Assembly (NCBI RefSeq): GCF_023715345.1
Contig: NZ_JAMBNY010000010.1
Span: 1-64,000 of the forward strand
Direction of reading: 5' to 3'
DNA: 64,000 bases
DNA from: Paenibacillus camelliae
GTDB taxonomy: Bacteria > Bacillota > Bacilli > Paenibacillales > Paenibacillaceae
Shown here: one piece after another, positions 36,197 to 44,369 of the stretch
How positions within the stretch are numbered: the stretch's first letter is position 1
How the letters are laid out: each line of letters starts with the position of its first letter
Notes under the pieces: model-generated
Seen by the model: the letters and a program-made list of their open reading frames with translations, nothing else
What the model was told of the DNA's origin: nothing
Databases searched by the model: none
Translations under genes and position numbers: made by a program

Positions 36197-37534
36197 TTAG
36201 GAAGGCTGTGCTTCCGGTATAAATTCAATAACTTCTGCCGGCTGCTTTTTCACTTCAATGAATTTCAGAACTAAGCCCTTTTTCTGCTTAATCGTAAACG
36301 CATAGCCCTCATGAGTAATGACTTTATTCAGATCAAGATCCGTGTTCTGCGCAAAGATCCAACCACCAAGCGTATCTACATTATCGTTTTCTAGTGAGAT
36401 TTGCAGAAGCTCTGATACCTCTTCTAGCAACACTTTAGCATCGATAACGTAATGCCCCTCACTTACCGTACGTACATGTGCGACTTCATCACCGTCGAAC
36501 TCATCGCGAATCTCACCAACAAGCTCTTCAATAATGTCCTCAGCTGTGACAAGACCAGATGTCCCGCCATATTCGTCAACAAGAATAGCTATATGAATAC
36601 GTTCCTTTTGCATCTTCTGCAAAACTTCTTTAATCGGTGTCGTTTCAATTACATTGATCACGGGTTTAATAAAGTTTTTGAGTGCAAATGTTTTTGCTTT
36701 TCCAGGGTCTTCTAGACCTTTAATCAAGAAGTCTTTAATGTTAAAAAATCCGATAATATTATCACGATCACCATCAAAGATCGGATAACGCGTATATTTT
36801 TCCTGCGAGATACGCTTAAGAATTTCGTCATACGGCGTATCTATACTAAAAGCAACCATCTCTGTTCGCGGAATCATAATTTCACGAGCTAGACGGTCAT
36901 CAAATTCAAATACATTGTTTACAAATTTCATTTCGCTATTGTTGATCTCACCGGACTTGTTGCTTTCTGCAATAAGCAATCGAATTTCCTCTTGTGTATG
37001 AGTTACTTCATGCTCACTTACTTGCTTCAAGCCGAACAAACCAACTAATAGACGTGCTGAACCATTCAAGAACCAAATAAATGGGAACAATACCTTATAG
37101 AAAATCATAATCGGTTTTGCGAAAGCAAGTGTAACCATTTCCGCTTTTTGAATCGCTACCGTTTTTGGAGCTAGTTCACCTACTACGACGTGTAGGAATG
37201 TTGCAAACAAGAATGCTCCACCAATTGTAAATACAGAGATTAGATTAGTAGGTATGCCGATCATTTCGAAAAATGGGTGTAAAATAAACTCGAAGGTTCT
37301 TTCTCCGACCATACCGATACCAAGGGCAGTTACTGTAATACCAAGCTGACACGCAGACAAGTATTCATCCAAATGCGTCGTTACATGCTTGGCTGCCTTG
37401 GAGCCTTTTTTCCCTTCAGCGATTAGCTGATCAATACGAGAACTACGAATTTTTACGATGGCAAATTCCGTAGCTACGAAAAATGCGGTTAATGCAATTA
37501 AAATGATAAAAACAAAAATATAAACTCCTGTCAA
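36197..37534 (-). CDS. CNNM/HlyC/CorC-family transporter (hemolysin-family)
   Basis: A 445-aa membrane protein. The DUF21 transmembrane domain (about 1-190, four helices; LTAFFVATEFAIVKIR) is followed by a CBS pair (about 210-335: REIMIPRTEMVAFSID, IHIAILVDEYGGTSGLVTAEDIIEELVGEIRDEFD) and a C-terminal CorC_HlyC domain (about 350-430). Family members export Mg2+ or otherwise affect Mg2+/Co2+ balance. The start is TTG at 37534, because an in-frame TAG lies four codons upstream and no ATG exists before the first helix. A long structured leader precedes it. Confidence 0.9.
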   Translation of the reverse strand: MTGVYIFVFIILIALTAFFVATEFAIVKIRSSRIDQLIAEGKKGSKAAKHVTTHLDEYLSACQLGITVTALGIGMVGERTFEFILHPFFEMIGIPTNLISVFTIGGAFLFATFLHVVVGELAPKTVAIQKAEMVTLAFAKPIMIFYKVLFPFIWFLNGSARLLVGLFGLKQVSEHEVTHTQEEIRLLIAESNKSGEINNSEMKFVNNVFEFDDRLAREIMIPRTEMVAFSIDTPYDEILKRISQEKYTRYPIFDGDRDNIIGFFNIKDFLIKGLEDPGKAKTFALKNFIKPVINVIETTPIKEVLQKMQKERIHIAILVDEYGGTSGLVTAEDIIEELVGEIRDEFDGDEVAHVRTVSEGHYVIDAKVLLEEVSELLQISLENDNVDTLGGWIFAQNTDLDLNKVITHEGYAFTIKQKKGLVLKFIEVKKQPAEVIEFIPEAQPS

Positions 37535-37860
37535 ATGATTGTCCTACTTCAATAAAGTAGAACTCCACCTCCTACAATATGATAATTGATCTTAACTTCA
37601 CGCAGATCGATCATATTGCAGAGCTGACCTTTACGCTAAGGAATGATATAACGATGGGCACCTCATTTATCCCGTATTAGCCAGCTGTTGCATATGAATC
37701 GCCATGCGCTTTTGTGCCGATGATCCCTGCAACGACTAGCTTACAAAAATGAAGCTTATCCTTCCCATTGCTCTTCCTCCTCGTCTCATAAATTTGCTTG
37801 ACATCATTATTTACGTGAATTCCATTCACGTGGTTGCAATTTTTATTATACAACATTTCG
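37535..37860 (-). promoter_or_regulatory. Long 5' leader with palindrome and short ORF before the CNNM gene
   Basis: A TATAAT hexamer (37850-37845) is followed by an 8+8 palindrome ACGTGAAT(TCC)ATTCACGT at 37813-37831. About 300 transcribed bases follow before the TTG start. Within them GAGGAGGAAGAGCA precedes an ATG that opens the ten-residue frame MGRISFIFVS. The usual M-box riboswitch core was looked for and not seen clearly. This suggests an operator near +10 and perhaps leader-peptide or RNA control. Confidence 0.45.
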
Positions 37861-37889
37861 ACTCGGAGGGACTACTTTAATTCTATCTT

Positions 37890-38939
37890 CTATAAAGAGT
37901 GATCAGCCATCGCTAGCTTCCAAGCTTCATATCGCTTTGCCGCCGCACCACTCTCAACGATCGTCTTGCATATGTCCAAGCCATGTTCTATACCATTGAC
38001 GCGCTGGGCTACGTACAATCGCATCGCTGCATTAAGCAGCACTTGGTTCGTAAAGGCAGGATGCCCTTTTCCATTCAGCACCTCTTCCGTCACCTGAACC
38101 TGCTTGCTGGCCGTCCATTCCATCTCTGGAATCGTTGCAGCTAATTCATATAGCTCTGGATCAATAACGAGTAATTCCGATCTTCCAGACTCAACATAGT
38201 AAGTACGTGTTGGACGATCAATAAATAAATCCTCCGAGCCTTCTACGCCTTGAACAATGAGTGCTCGTTCATATGCTAGCTCCTGAACTAACTCACTCAT
38301 TCGATTAAATACTGTGTTGTGAAAAACACCAAATACGAGATAGGGAGAATGTGCATAATCGATTAGCTTTTCTACCGTACTCATTATTGTTCGCATATCC
38401 AGCTCCTCACGTATATTACGCAGTGCTTCTATAGCTGGACTCCAGTGCTGTGCAGGAACATATAATACACCTGTAGCCTGAGCTATATCGGCTGCACGCT
38501 CCCTGCTCAGTTGATTGAGCTCGACCCCTAGTGTAGTGATCATATCATGCAGGGTAATGCCTCGCTTAGGCGGAAGTGTCGGCGCACCATGCAGGGTTAC
38601 CGGCAGGCCCGCTTCTGCTAATACAAATGAGGTTGCAAACGTAGCATAAAATGATCGCACTCTTCCATCATACGGACCTGTACAATCCATTCCTTCCATA
38701 GTTGGCAATCTATGAGCCTGTTCACGACATTTCACCACGAATGCCTTTAGCTCAGCCACACTTTCCATCTTAATCCGTTGTGCAACAAAAAAAGCACCAA
38801 TCTGTGCAGGTGTAGCTTCTCCTGTTAGGATTGCTTCCGCTGCTCCGAGCGCTTCTTCATAGGTCAAGTCACGCGCACCTCTCTTGCCTCTTGCAACTTC
38901 CTTCAATAATCCTGTAAACATACGATTCGCCCCTTTCAT
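37890..38939 (-). CDS. TrpD2-like anthranilate-phosphoribosyltransferase-fold protein
   Basis: A 349-aa protein of the nucleoside phosphorylase/TrpD fold. The helical N-terminal domain is clear (DLTYEEALGAAEAILTGEATPAQIGAFFVAQRIK). The catalytic loops differ from true TrpD: GPYDGR replaces GTGGDG and LHGAPTLPPKRG replaces KHGNRSVSSKSG. That is the TrpD2/YbiB variant, whose studied members bind nucleic acid and are not trp enzymes. No trp genes are nearby. Its ATG overlaps the stop of the ANTAR regulator by four bases, so the two are translationally coupled and probably work together on the adjacent nitrite operon. Confidence 0.8.
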   Translation of the reverse strand: MKGANRMFTGLLKEVARGKRGARDLTYEEALGAAEAILTGEATPAQIGAFFVAQRIKMESVAELKAFVVKCREQAHRLPTMEGMDCTGPYDGRVRSFYATFATSFVLAEAGLPVTLHGAPTLPPKRGITLHDMITTLGVELNQLSRERAADIAQATGVLYVPAQHWSPAIEALRNIREELDMRTIMSTVEKLIDYAHSPYLVFGVFHNTVFNRMSELVQELAYERALIVQGVEGSEDLFIDRPTRTYYVESGRSELLVIDPELYELAATIPEMEWTASKQVQVTEEVLNGKGHPAFTNQVLLNAAMRLYVAQRVNGIEHGLDICKTIVESGAAAKRYEAWKLAMADHSL

Positions 38940-39532
38940 GATTCCTCCAGCATTCGATATACATTCACTACTGATGACGCTACATCAATAAGCCGTTTCC
39001 GTTCATTCATCGCCTGCTTACGCAGCATATTATATGCTTCTGCTTCAGATACATTTTTCACTTTACATAGTATACCTTTCGCATGCTCAACCCATTTTCG
39101 TTCCTCGAGCTTTACTTTAAGCAGCTTTAGCTCCGTTGCCCATTGCTGTCGTTCAAAGCACTGCTTCGAGGCAAGAAATAGAGCCCAATGCAGCTCCTGT
39201 TCATTCATACCAGGAGTCAACATTCCGTCTAGCTGCAAATCACTGTCACAAAACGATTTGGAACGCTCACTTGATTGTGCACTGCACCACCATAGCATTG
39301 GGGTCTTCCTCGACTTCATTAGTGAATGAACCCATTGCTTCGTTTCATCTAAAGTCATATCCAGTATAATAACATCAGCTGCTTGAATACTCACCTTTGC
39401 CTCACTCATACAATGTGCATGACTTACCATATAGCCGATTGACTCAAGTGCATCTATAAGAAGGTTCGTGTCGTTATTAGCTGAATGCATCTCGTCTAAC
39501 TTCACACTAGAGATCATTAATATCGAACGCAT
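38936..39532 (-). CDS. ANTAR-domain antitermination regulator (NasT-like)
   Basis: A 198-aa protein. The N-terminal receiver-like domain (about 1-120) is degenerate: it keeps VIILDMTLDE but lacks the usual acidic pair and clear Lys. The C-terminal ANTAR helices (about 133-195) are well conserved: ERKWVEHAKGILCKVKNVSEAEAYNMLRKQAMNERKRLIDVASSVV. ANTAR proteins bind paired hairpins in mRNA leaders and prevent termination. It is divergent from nirB, whose leader carries such a hairpin before a terminator. GGGAGAG precedes the ATG. The phospho or ligand signal is unclear because no NasS-like sensor lies nearby. Confidence 0.88.
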   Translation of the reverse strand: MRSILMISSVKLDEMHSANNDTNLLIDALESIGYMVSHAHCMSEAKVSIQAADVIILDMTLDETKQWVHSLMKSRKTPMLWWCSAQSSERSKSFCDSDLQLDGMLTPGMNEQELHWALFLASKQCFERQQWATELKLLKVKLEERKWVEHAKGILCKVKNVSEAEAYNMLRKQAMNERKRLIDVASSVVNVYRMLEES

Positions 39533-39582
39533 AGGAAGCTCTCCCTTCTACTGTATAGCACTAATATTCCGCCCTAAACTCA

Positions 39583-39599
39583 TGTTAATATATATAACA
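39583..39599. promoter_or_regulatory. GlnR/TnrA box
   Basis: TGTTAATATATATAACA fits the TGTNA-N7-TNACA consensus exactly and is a perfect dyad. It sits between the ANTAR gene and the nirB promoter, about 50 bp from the ANTAR start and 57 bp upstream of the nirB -35. Confidence 0.75.
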
Positions 39600-39655
39600 C
39601 ATGTGAGGTTGTCTTGTCGATAACAATAAATCCATAACTTTTTATGTTAGGTATA

Positions 39656-39684
39656 TTTACATGGATTCCATTTTGTAGTATAGT
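39656..39684 (+). promoter_or_regulatory. Promoter of the nirBDC-SUMT operon
   Basis: TTTACA (39656-39661) and TATAGT (39679-39684) are separated by exactly 17 bp. Transcription would start near 39690, giving a leader of about 165 nt. Confidence 0.65.
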
Positions 39685-39713
39685 TGGTGTAAGAAAGAAA
39701 TCAGAACATGCTC

Positions 39714-39731
39714 GAATACAATGGCGTATTC
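39714..39731 (+). promoter_or_regulatory. ANTAR-target hairpin P1
   Basis: Stem GAATAC / GTATTC encloses the hexaloop AATGGC, with A at loop position 1 and G at position 4, the known ANTAR recognition pattern. Confidence 0.65.
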
Positions 39732-39744
39732 ACATGAAATGGCA

Positions 39745-39758
39745 AAGAAGCCTGTCTT
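39745..39758 (+). promoter_or_regulatory. Candidate ANTAR-target hairpin P2
   Basis: AAGA / TCTT encloses AGCCTG, 13 nt after P1 and overlapping the 5' arm of the terminator, as expected for P2. Loop A1 fits, but position 4 is C and not the expected G, so this assignment is weaker. A competing pairing GAAG/CTTC with a 5-nt loop exists. Confidence 0.4.
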
Positions 39759-39832
39759 CATATAACGAACGTATAATCACACCCAACGTGTGCCTAGTTC
39801 GTTATAGGAAGCAGGCTTTTTCTAGTTTTTTC
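39748..39832 (+). terminator. Conditional leader terminator before nirB
   Basis: The long arms AAGCCTGTCTTCATATAACG... and ...CGTTATAGGAAGCAGGCTT pair over about 20 bp, with the small hairpin CACAC/GTGTG at the apex. TTTTTCTAGTTTTTTC follows, only 24 nt before the nirB start. Its place inside the leader makes it an attenuator rather than an end-of-gene terminator. Confidence 0.8.
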
Positions 39833-39855
39833 GGGACCGGAGAGGAGAGAGAACG

Positions 39856-42297
39856 ATGAAAAAAAGAGAGAAGCTTGTAATGATTGGTAATGGAATGGCT
39901 GGTGTACGTACCGTTGAGCATTTGCTAAAGCTAGCCCCCCATGCATATGACATCACAATTATTGGAGATGAGCCGCACCCGAACTACAACCGCATCATGC
40001 TTTCATCGGTGTTGGCTGGTAGCACGGATATGAAGGAAATCGTTATTAATGACTGGGATTGGTACAAGGAGAACGGCATCAAGCTTGTTGTTGGGGAAAA
40101 GGCTGTACGTATCGATACGAAGCAGCGCCAAATCACAACCCAGCTAGGCAAACACTTTGATTATGATCGCGTCATTATCGCTACTGGATCACAGCCGTTT
40201 ATGCTCCCAATTGCAGGGTCTAATAAAGAAGGCGTCATCGCGTTTCGCAATATTAAAGACTGCGAGACGATGCTGGAAGCATCAAAGCAATATAAAAAGG
40301 CAGTCGTTATAGGAGGCGGCTTGCTTGGACTTGAGGCAGCTAGAGGCCTCATTCATCTAGGAATGGAAACATCCGTCGTGCATATTCATGACTATCTTAT
40401 GGAAAGACAGCTTGATGAGCCTGCATCTAGAATGCTGCAGCGAGAGCTAGAAGCTCAAGGCATGACCTTCCTGCTGAATAAGCAATCCGCATTCATCTCC
40501 GGTCGCAAGCGTGTGAGGGCATTGCATTTTACCGATGGCAGTGAGGTTCAAGCCGATCTTATCGTAATGGCAGTTGGCATCCGGCCGAATGTTGAGCTTG
40601 CAAAAGCATCTGGCATTGATGTTAATCGCGGAATTATTGTAAACGATGAAATGGAAACCAATCTCCCTGGTATCTACGCTGTAGGTGAATGTGCGGAGCA
40701 TCGCGGCATTGCCTACGGTCTAGTCGCCCCACTTTATGAGCAAGGTATGGTGCTGGCAAAGCGACTTGCCGGTATTGATGCACCAGGATATCAAGGCTCT
40801 GTGACATCGACTAAGCTGAAGGTTTCTGGCGTTGATGTATTCTCAGCAGGGAGTTTCATAGAAGATGCAAGCAGAAAATCTCTCCGCATTCAAGATGATC
40901 TTGCTGGCACATATAAGAAAATTACGATCGATTCTAACGGCAAGTTAATTGGAGCTGTACTGTTTGGCGATACCTCTGATGGAGCAGAGCTGTTCTCCCT
41001 TATTAAAAGAGGAGAAATCGTAGAAGGACGTGAGAAAGAGCTGCTCCTAGGCATCTCACTCGATCAGCTTAACGGCGGCAATCCTGCCGCTAGATACGAG
41101 GCAATGCCAGACGACGAAATTGTCTGCGGCTGTAATGGTGTTACAAAAGCAACAATCGTTGATGCTATCCACTCGAAGGGCTGCAATAGCGTATCCAGCA
41201 TTAAAGCCTGCACAAAGGCTTCTGGCTCCTGTGGCGGCTGTAAACCTATTGTGGAAGGATTGCTGAGCGTATATGCAGGTGATGCAGCAGCTGAACCTGT
41301 AAAGGAAGGGATCTGTGGCTGTACTACACTTTCTCGTGATGAGATCGTCGCTGAGATCCAGCGCATGAAGCTGTTATCTATAAAAGAAACGATGAATGTA
41401 CTTGGGTGGTCAGAGCCAGAAGGCTGCTCAAAATGCCGCCCAGCCTTAAACTATTATATTGGTATGCTTTATCCGGAGGAGTACGCGGATGAGAAGGAAT
41501 CACGAATCACGAACGAGCGCTACCACGCTAATATCCAAAAGGACGGCACCTTCTCTGTCGTACCTCGCGTGTATGGCGGGGTGACTACTCCTTCCGATCT
41601 CAAAAAAATTGCTGAGGTTGCAGAGAAATTCAATGTTCCGATGGTTAAATTCACAGGAGGACAACGACTTGATCTACTCGGCGTTAAGAAAGAGGATCTC
41701 CCAAAAATGTGGGAAGAGCTTGATATGCCATCAGGTCATGCTTACGGTAAAACGTTACGAACCGTAAAAACCTGTGTTGGCTCCACCTTCTGCCGCTTTG
41801 GCACACAGGATTCAATCGCCATGGGGATTCGAATGGAAAAAGCATTTGAAAGACTTAATGCTCCTTCCAAAGTAAAGCTGGCTGTATCTGGCTGTCCTCG
41901 TAATTGTGCAGAGGCTACGATTAAAGACCTTGGTATCGTTGCGATTGACGGCGGCTGGGAAATTCATGTAGGCGGAAATGGCGGGGTTAAGGTTAGAGCG
42001 ACTGATCTGCTCTGTGTTGTAAAAACTGAGGACGAGGTAATGGAATGGTCCTCTGCGTTCCTTCAGTTATATCGCGAGCAAGCGATATGGAACGAGCGTA
42101 CCGCTCAATGGATTGAACGTGTAGGTCTCGATTATGTGAAGCAAGCACTACAAAAGCAAGAGGATCGCTTGGCGTTAATGTCGCGCATTAATAAAACATT
42201 AAGCCTCACTACTGATCCGTGGAAAGAAATCATTCAGGACAAAGAGCTACGCAAAAACTTTGAACAGCTTGCCGATATTCAAACGGCTGCTCAATAG
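39856..42297 (+). CDS. nirB: Assimilatory nitrite reductase large subunit
   Basis: An 813-aa cytoplasmic flavo-sirohaem enzyme that reduces nitrite to ammonium with NAD(P)H (NasD in Bacillus). Domains: FAD/NAD(P)-binding reductase (about 1-400; VMIGNGMAGVRTVEHL, VVIGGGLLGLEAARGL), two BFD-like [2Fe-2S] Cys clusters (CGCNGVT...CKACTKASGSCGGCKP style near 424-464 and CGCTTLSR...GCSKCRP near 485-532), then nitrite/sulfite reductase halves with the sirohaem-[4Fe-4S] cysteines in TCVGSTFCRFGTQDS and SGCPRNCAEATIKD. Length is normal. First gene of a four-gene operon behind an attenuated leader. Confidence 0.97.
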   Translation: MKKREKLVMIGNGMAGVRTVEHLLKLAPHAYDITIIGDEPHPNYNRIMLSSVLAGSTDMKEIVINDWDWYKENGIKLVVGEKAVRIDTKQRQITTQLGKHFDYDRVIIATGSQPFMLPIAGSNKEGVIAFRNIKDCETMLEASKQYKKAVVIGGGLLGLEAARGLIHLGMETSVVHIHDYLMERQLDEPASRMLQRELEAQGMTFLLNKQSAFISGRKRVRALHFTDGSEVQADLIVMAVGIRPNVELAKASGIDVNRGIIVNDEMETNLPGIYAVGECAEHRGIAYGLVAPLYEQGMVLAKRLAGIDAPGYQGSVTSTKLKVSGVDVFSAGSFIEDASRKSLRIQDDLAGTYKKITIDSNGKLIGAVLFGDTSDGAELFSLIKRGEIVEGREKELLLGISLDQLNGGNPAARYEAMPDDEIVCGCNGVTKATIVDAIHSKGCNSVSSIKACTKASGSCGGCKPIVEGLLSVYAGDAAAEPVKEGICGCTTLSRDEIVAEIQRMKLLSIKETMNVLGWSEPEGCSKCRPALNYYIGMLYPEEYADEKESRITNERYHANIQKDGTFSVVPRVYGGVTTPSDLKKIAEVAEKFNVPMVKFTGGQRLDLLGVKKEDLPKMWEELDMPSGHAYGKTLRTVKTCVGSTFCRFGTQDSIAMGIRMEKAFERLNAPSKVKLAVSGCPRNCAEATIKDLGIVAIDGGWEIHVGGNGGVKVRATDLLCVVKTEDEVMEWSSAFLQLYREQAIWNERTAQWIERVGLDYVKQALQKQEDRLALMSRINKTLSLTTDPWKEIIQDKELRKNFEQLADIQTAAQ

Positions 42298-42308
42298 GAG
42301 GTATTCCA

Positions 42309-42626
42309 ATGGCGACTTCAAAAATTTTAGTAGGTAAACGATCTGAAATCGATGTAAAGAGCTCTCGCAAGCTTCGCATTGAAAATATCGACATTGTACT
42401 CTTCCACTTATCAGATGGCAGTGTGCTAGCTGTAGAAAACAAATGCCCGCACAAAGGCGGCTTACTATCTGAAGGTATGGTTTGTGACGGCAAGGTTCAT
42501 TGCCCGCTTCACGATTGGAAAATTGATTTACGCAGTGGCAAGGTGCAAGATCCGGATGAAGGCTGCGTTACAACGTTTAAGACAGAAGTTGATGAGCAAA
42601 GCGGTGACATCTATATCCACATGTAA
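42309..42626 (+). CDS. nirD: Nitrite reductase small subunit (Rieske type)
   Basis: A 105-aa Rieske-fold protein (NasE). The 2Fe-2S ligand motifs are intact: CPHKGG (near 46-51) and CPLHDW (near 64-69). The family is mixed in this respect, some NirD proteins having lost the cluster. It associates with the large subunit. ATAGGAGG precedes the ATG, 11 bp after nirB. Confidence 0.95.
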   Translation: MATSKILVGKRSEIDVKSSRKLRIENIDIVLFHLSDGSVLAVENKCPHKGGLLSEGMVCDGKVHCPLHDWKIDLRSGKVQDPDEGCVTTFKTEVDEQSGDIYIHM

Positions 42627-42644
42627 AAAAGGAGTGGCTGAGCC

Positions 42645-43484
42645 ATGAGTTATGTAAAACCTATAGAGGTGCTGGAAACGATGGTTATTAACGGGGCGAA
42701 CAAAGCCAATGCAACCCCACTGCAAATGCTGATCCGTGGCGGATTAGGAGGAGCAATTTTAGCATGTGCTACAACGCTTGCCTTTACAGCAACTGCTCAA
42801 ACTGGACTCGGCCTTGTAGGTGCTCTTGTGTTTCCTGTTGGCTTTGTCATTATCGTATTGTTAGGACTTGAGCTTGTCACAGGTAACTTCGCACTAATTC
42901 CTCTTTCTGTATTAGAAAAAAAGACAACGTCTGCTGCTATGTTGCGCAATTGGTTCTATGTCATCATCGGTCATTTACTAGGCTGCGCCGTCTACGCTTT
43001 GCTTTACTGGGTAAGCATAACAAGCATAGGCAGCAATACAGAGCACCCAATGATCGCAAACATTATTAGTATCTCGGAAGCAAAAACATTAAGCTACAAA
43101 GCGCTTGGCATGGAAGGCTTGGTTCTCGTTTTTGTTAAAGCTATTTTATGTAACTGGATGGTTACCCTTGGCGTCGTCATGGGGTTAACCTCCAAGTCAA
43201 CGATCGGTAAAATTACAGCGATGTGGCTTCCGATCCTAATCTTTTTCGCACAAGGCTTCGAGCATGCCGTCGTTAATATGTTCGTGATCCCGATGGGCAT
43301 GATGTTTGGAGCTAACGTAAGCATGGGTGACTGGTGGATATGGAATCAGATTCCCGTACTTGCCGGTAACCTCATTGGCAGTGTATTGTTTACAGCTTTG
43401 TTCTTGTATCTTTCCCATAAACCATTACCTTCTTTTTCACAGCTTCAACCTAAAGCTTCAGAAACTGTTCAAGAAAAGAGTTGA
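42645..43484 (+). CDS. nirC: Formate/nitrite channel (FNT family)
   Basis: A 279-aa membrane protein with six predicted helices and the FNT signatures LIRGGLGGAILACATTLAF, GLELVTGNFALIPLSVLEKK and LCNWMVTLGVVMGLTSKSTIGKI. Family members form pentameric anion channels; here nitrite uptake (or export of excess) is the natural role, given nirB and nirD immediately upstream. AAAGGAG lies before the ATG. Confidence 0.92.
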   Translation: MSYVKPIEVLETMVINGANKANATPLQMLIRGGLGGAILACATTLAFTATAQTGLGLVGALVFPVGFVIIVLLGLELVTGNFALIPLSVLEKKTTSAAMLRNWFYVIIGHLLGCAVYALLYWVSITSIGSNTEHPMIANIISISEAKTLSYKALGMEGLVLVFVKAILCNWMVTLGVVMGLTSKSTIGKITAMWLPILIFFAQGFEHAVVNMFVIPMGMMFGANVSMGDWWIWNQIPVLAGNLIGSVLFTALFLYLSHKPLPSFSQLQPKASETVQEKS

Positions 43485-43488
43485 TTCT

Positions 43489-44292
43489 ATGAGTGAAAGA
43501 AACAGAAAGACTTCGATTGCCAATAACAGCAGCGTTGCGATTGTCGGCGCTGGCCCTGGAGACCCTGAGCTGCTAACGCTAAAAGCATTGCGTCGCATTC
43601 AGAAAGCGGAGGTCATCGTATATGATCGACTCGTAAGTCGTGCCATCATCTCCTTTGCTAAACCAAGCGCCGAGCTGATCTACTGCGGCAAAGCACCAGG
43701 CAAGCATGCAATGACCCAAGAAGAAATCAACAGTACAATGATCCAATATGCTCATGCTGGTAAAAACATCGTGCGACTTAAAGGCGGTGATCCTCTCATC
43801 TTTGGTCGCGGCGGTGAGGAGGCACTGGCACTGGCTGAAGTCGGCATTCCCTATACGATCATCCCTGGCATTACCTCCGCAATCGGTGCATCTGCTTCTG
43901 CATCCATTCCGTTAACGCATCGTGGCATCGCTGCTTCATTTGCCTGCATAACCGGTTCACGCTGCCAAGACAGCAATAAGCCCATTCGTTGGGATCTGCT
44001 GGCGCATAGCGTCGATACGTTAGCGATCTATATGGGTGTCAGTCAGCTGCACGATATCCAGCAGGAGCTGTTACAGGCTGGAAAGCCACACGTCACCCCC
44101 ATTGCTTTTATCGAGCAGGGAACGACCAGTAACGAGAGGATTGTTACGGGCGTTTTAGGTGAGATGAGCAAGCTTGCTGAAGCCAAAAAGCTTACCAATC
44201 CAGCGCTTATCATTATCGGCGAGGTTGTCCTCGTTCGCGATCAGCTGCAGTATGCAATGAAGCAAGCACTCAAGCTTCAGCAGATCGGATAA
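43489..44292 (+). CDS. nasF: Uroporphyrinogen-III C-methyltransferase (SUMT)
   Basis: About 267 aa from the ATG at 43489, four bases after the nirC stop; the longer open frame back to 43327 overlaps nirC and is not real. SAM-dependent methylation of uroporphyrinogen III gives precorrin-2, the precursor of the sirohaem needed by NirB. Signatures: VGAGPGDPELLTLKALRRIQKAEVIVYDRLVS (near 15-46), KGGDPLIFGRGGEE and PGITSAIGASASASIPLTHRG. It is the single-domain form, with no dehydrogenase/ferrochelatase part fused. The ribosome site is weak (AAGAG), consistent with coupling to nirC. Confidence 0.94.
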   Translation: MSERNRKTSIANNSSVAIVGAGPGDPELLTLKALRRIQKAEVIVYDRLVSRAIISFAKPSAELIYCGKAPGKHAMTQEEINSTMIQYAHAGKNIVRLKGGDPLIFGRGGEEALALAEVGIPYTIIPGITSAIGASASASIPLTHRGIAASFACITGSRCQDSNKPIRWDLLAHSVDTLAIYMGVSQLHDIQQELLQAGKPHVTPIAFIEQGTTSNERIVTGVLGEMSKLAEAKKLTNPALIIIGEVVLVRDQLQYAMKQALKLQQIG

Positions 44293-44299
44293 ATGCTTG

Positions 44300-44363
44300 T
44301 GTCTGCTGTCCCTGCAATGCGTCAACGTTTGACTGCGTTGTGGAGGATGGCAGACATTTTTTT
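44300..44363 (+). terminator. Terminator of the nitrite operon
   Basis: Branched stem beginning TGTCTGC and ending GCAGACA, with inner pairing GCAATGCGTCAA / TTTGACTGCGTTG-type and a run of seven T. Confidence 0.8.
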
Positions 44364-44369
44364 GTAAAG

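Noticed and set aside
13477-36715. CRISPR arrays or tRNA/rRNA genes
   Set aside because: No regularly spaced short repeats were seen; the tandem units at 19917 and 24166 are long and adjacent. No cloverleaf or rRNA signature was recognised.
37561-37860. M-box or other known Mg2+ riboswitch in the CNNM leader
   Set aside because: The conserved M-box core segments could not be aligned by eye. Only a palindrome and a short frame are supported, so no riboswitch is called.
43327-43488. N-terminal extension of the SUMT frame
   Set aside because: It overlaps the nirC-type gene out of frame and lacks the family N terminus. The ATG at 43489 directly precedes the conserved region and follows the nirC stop.
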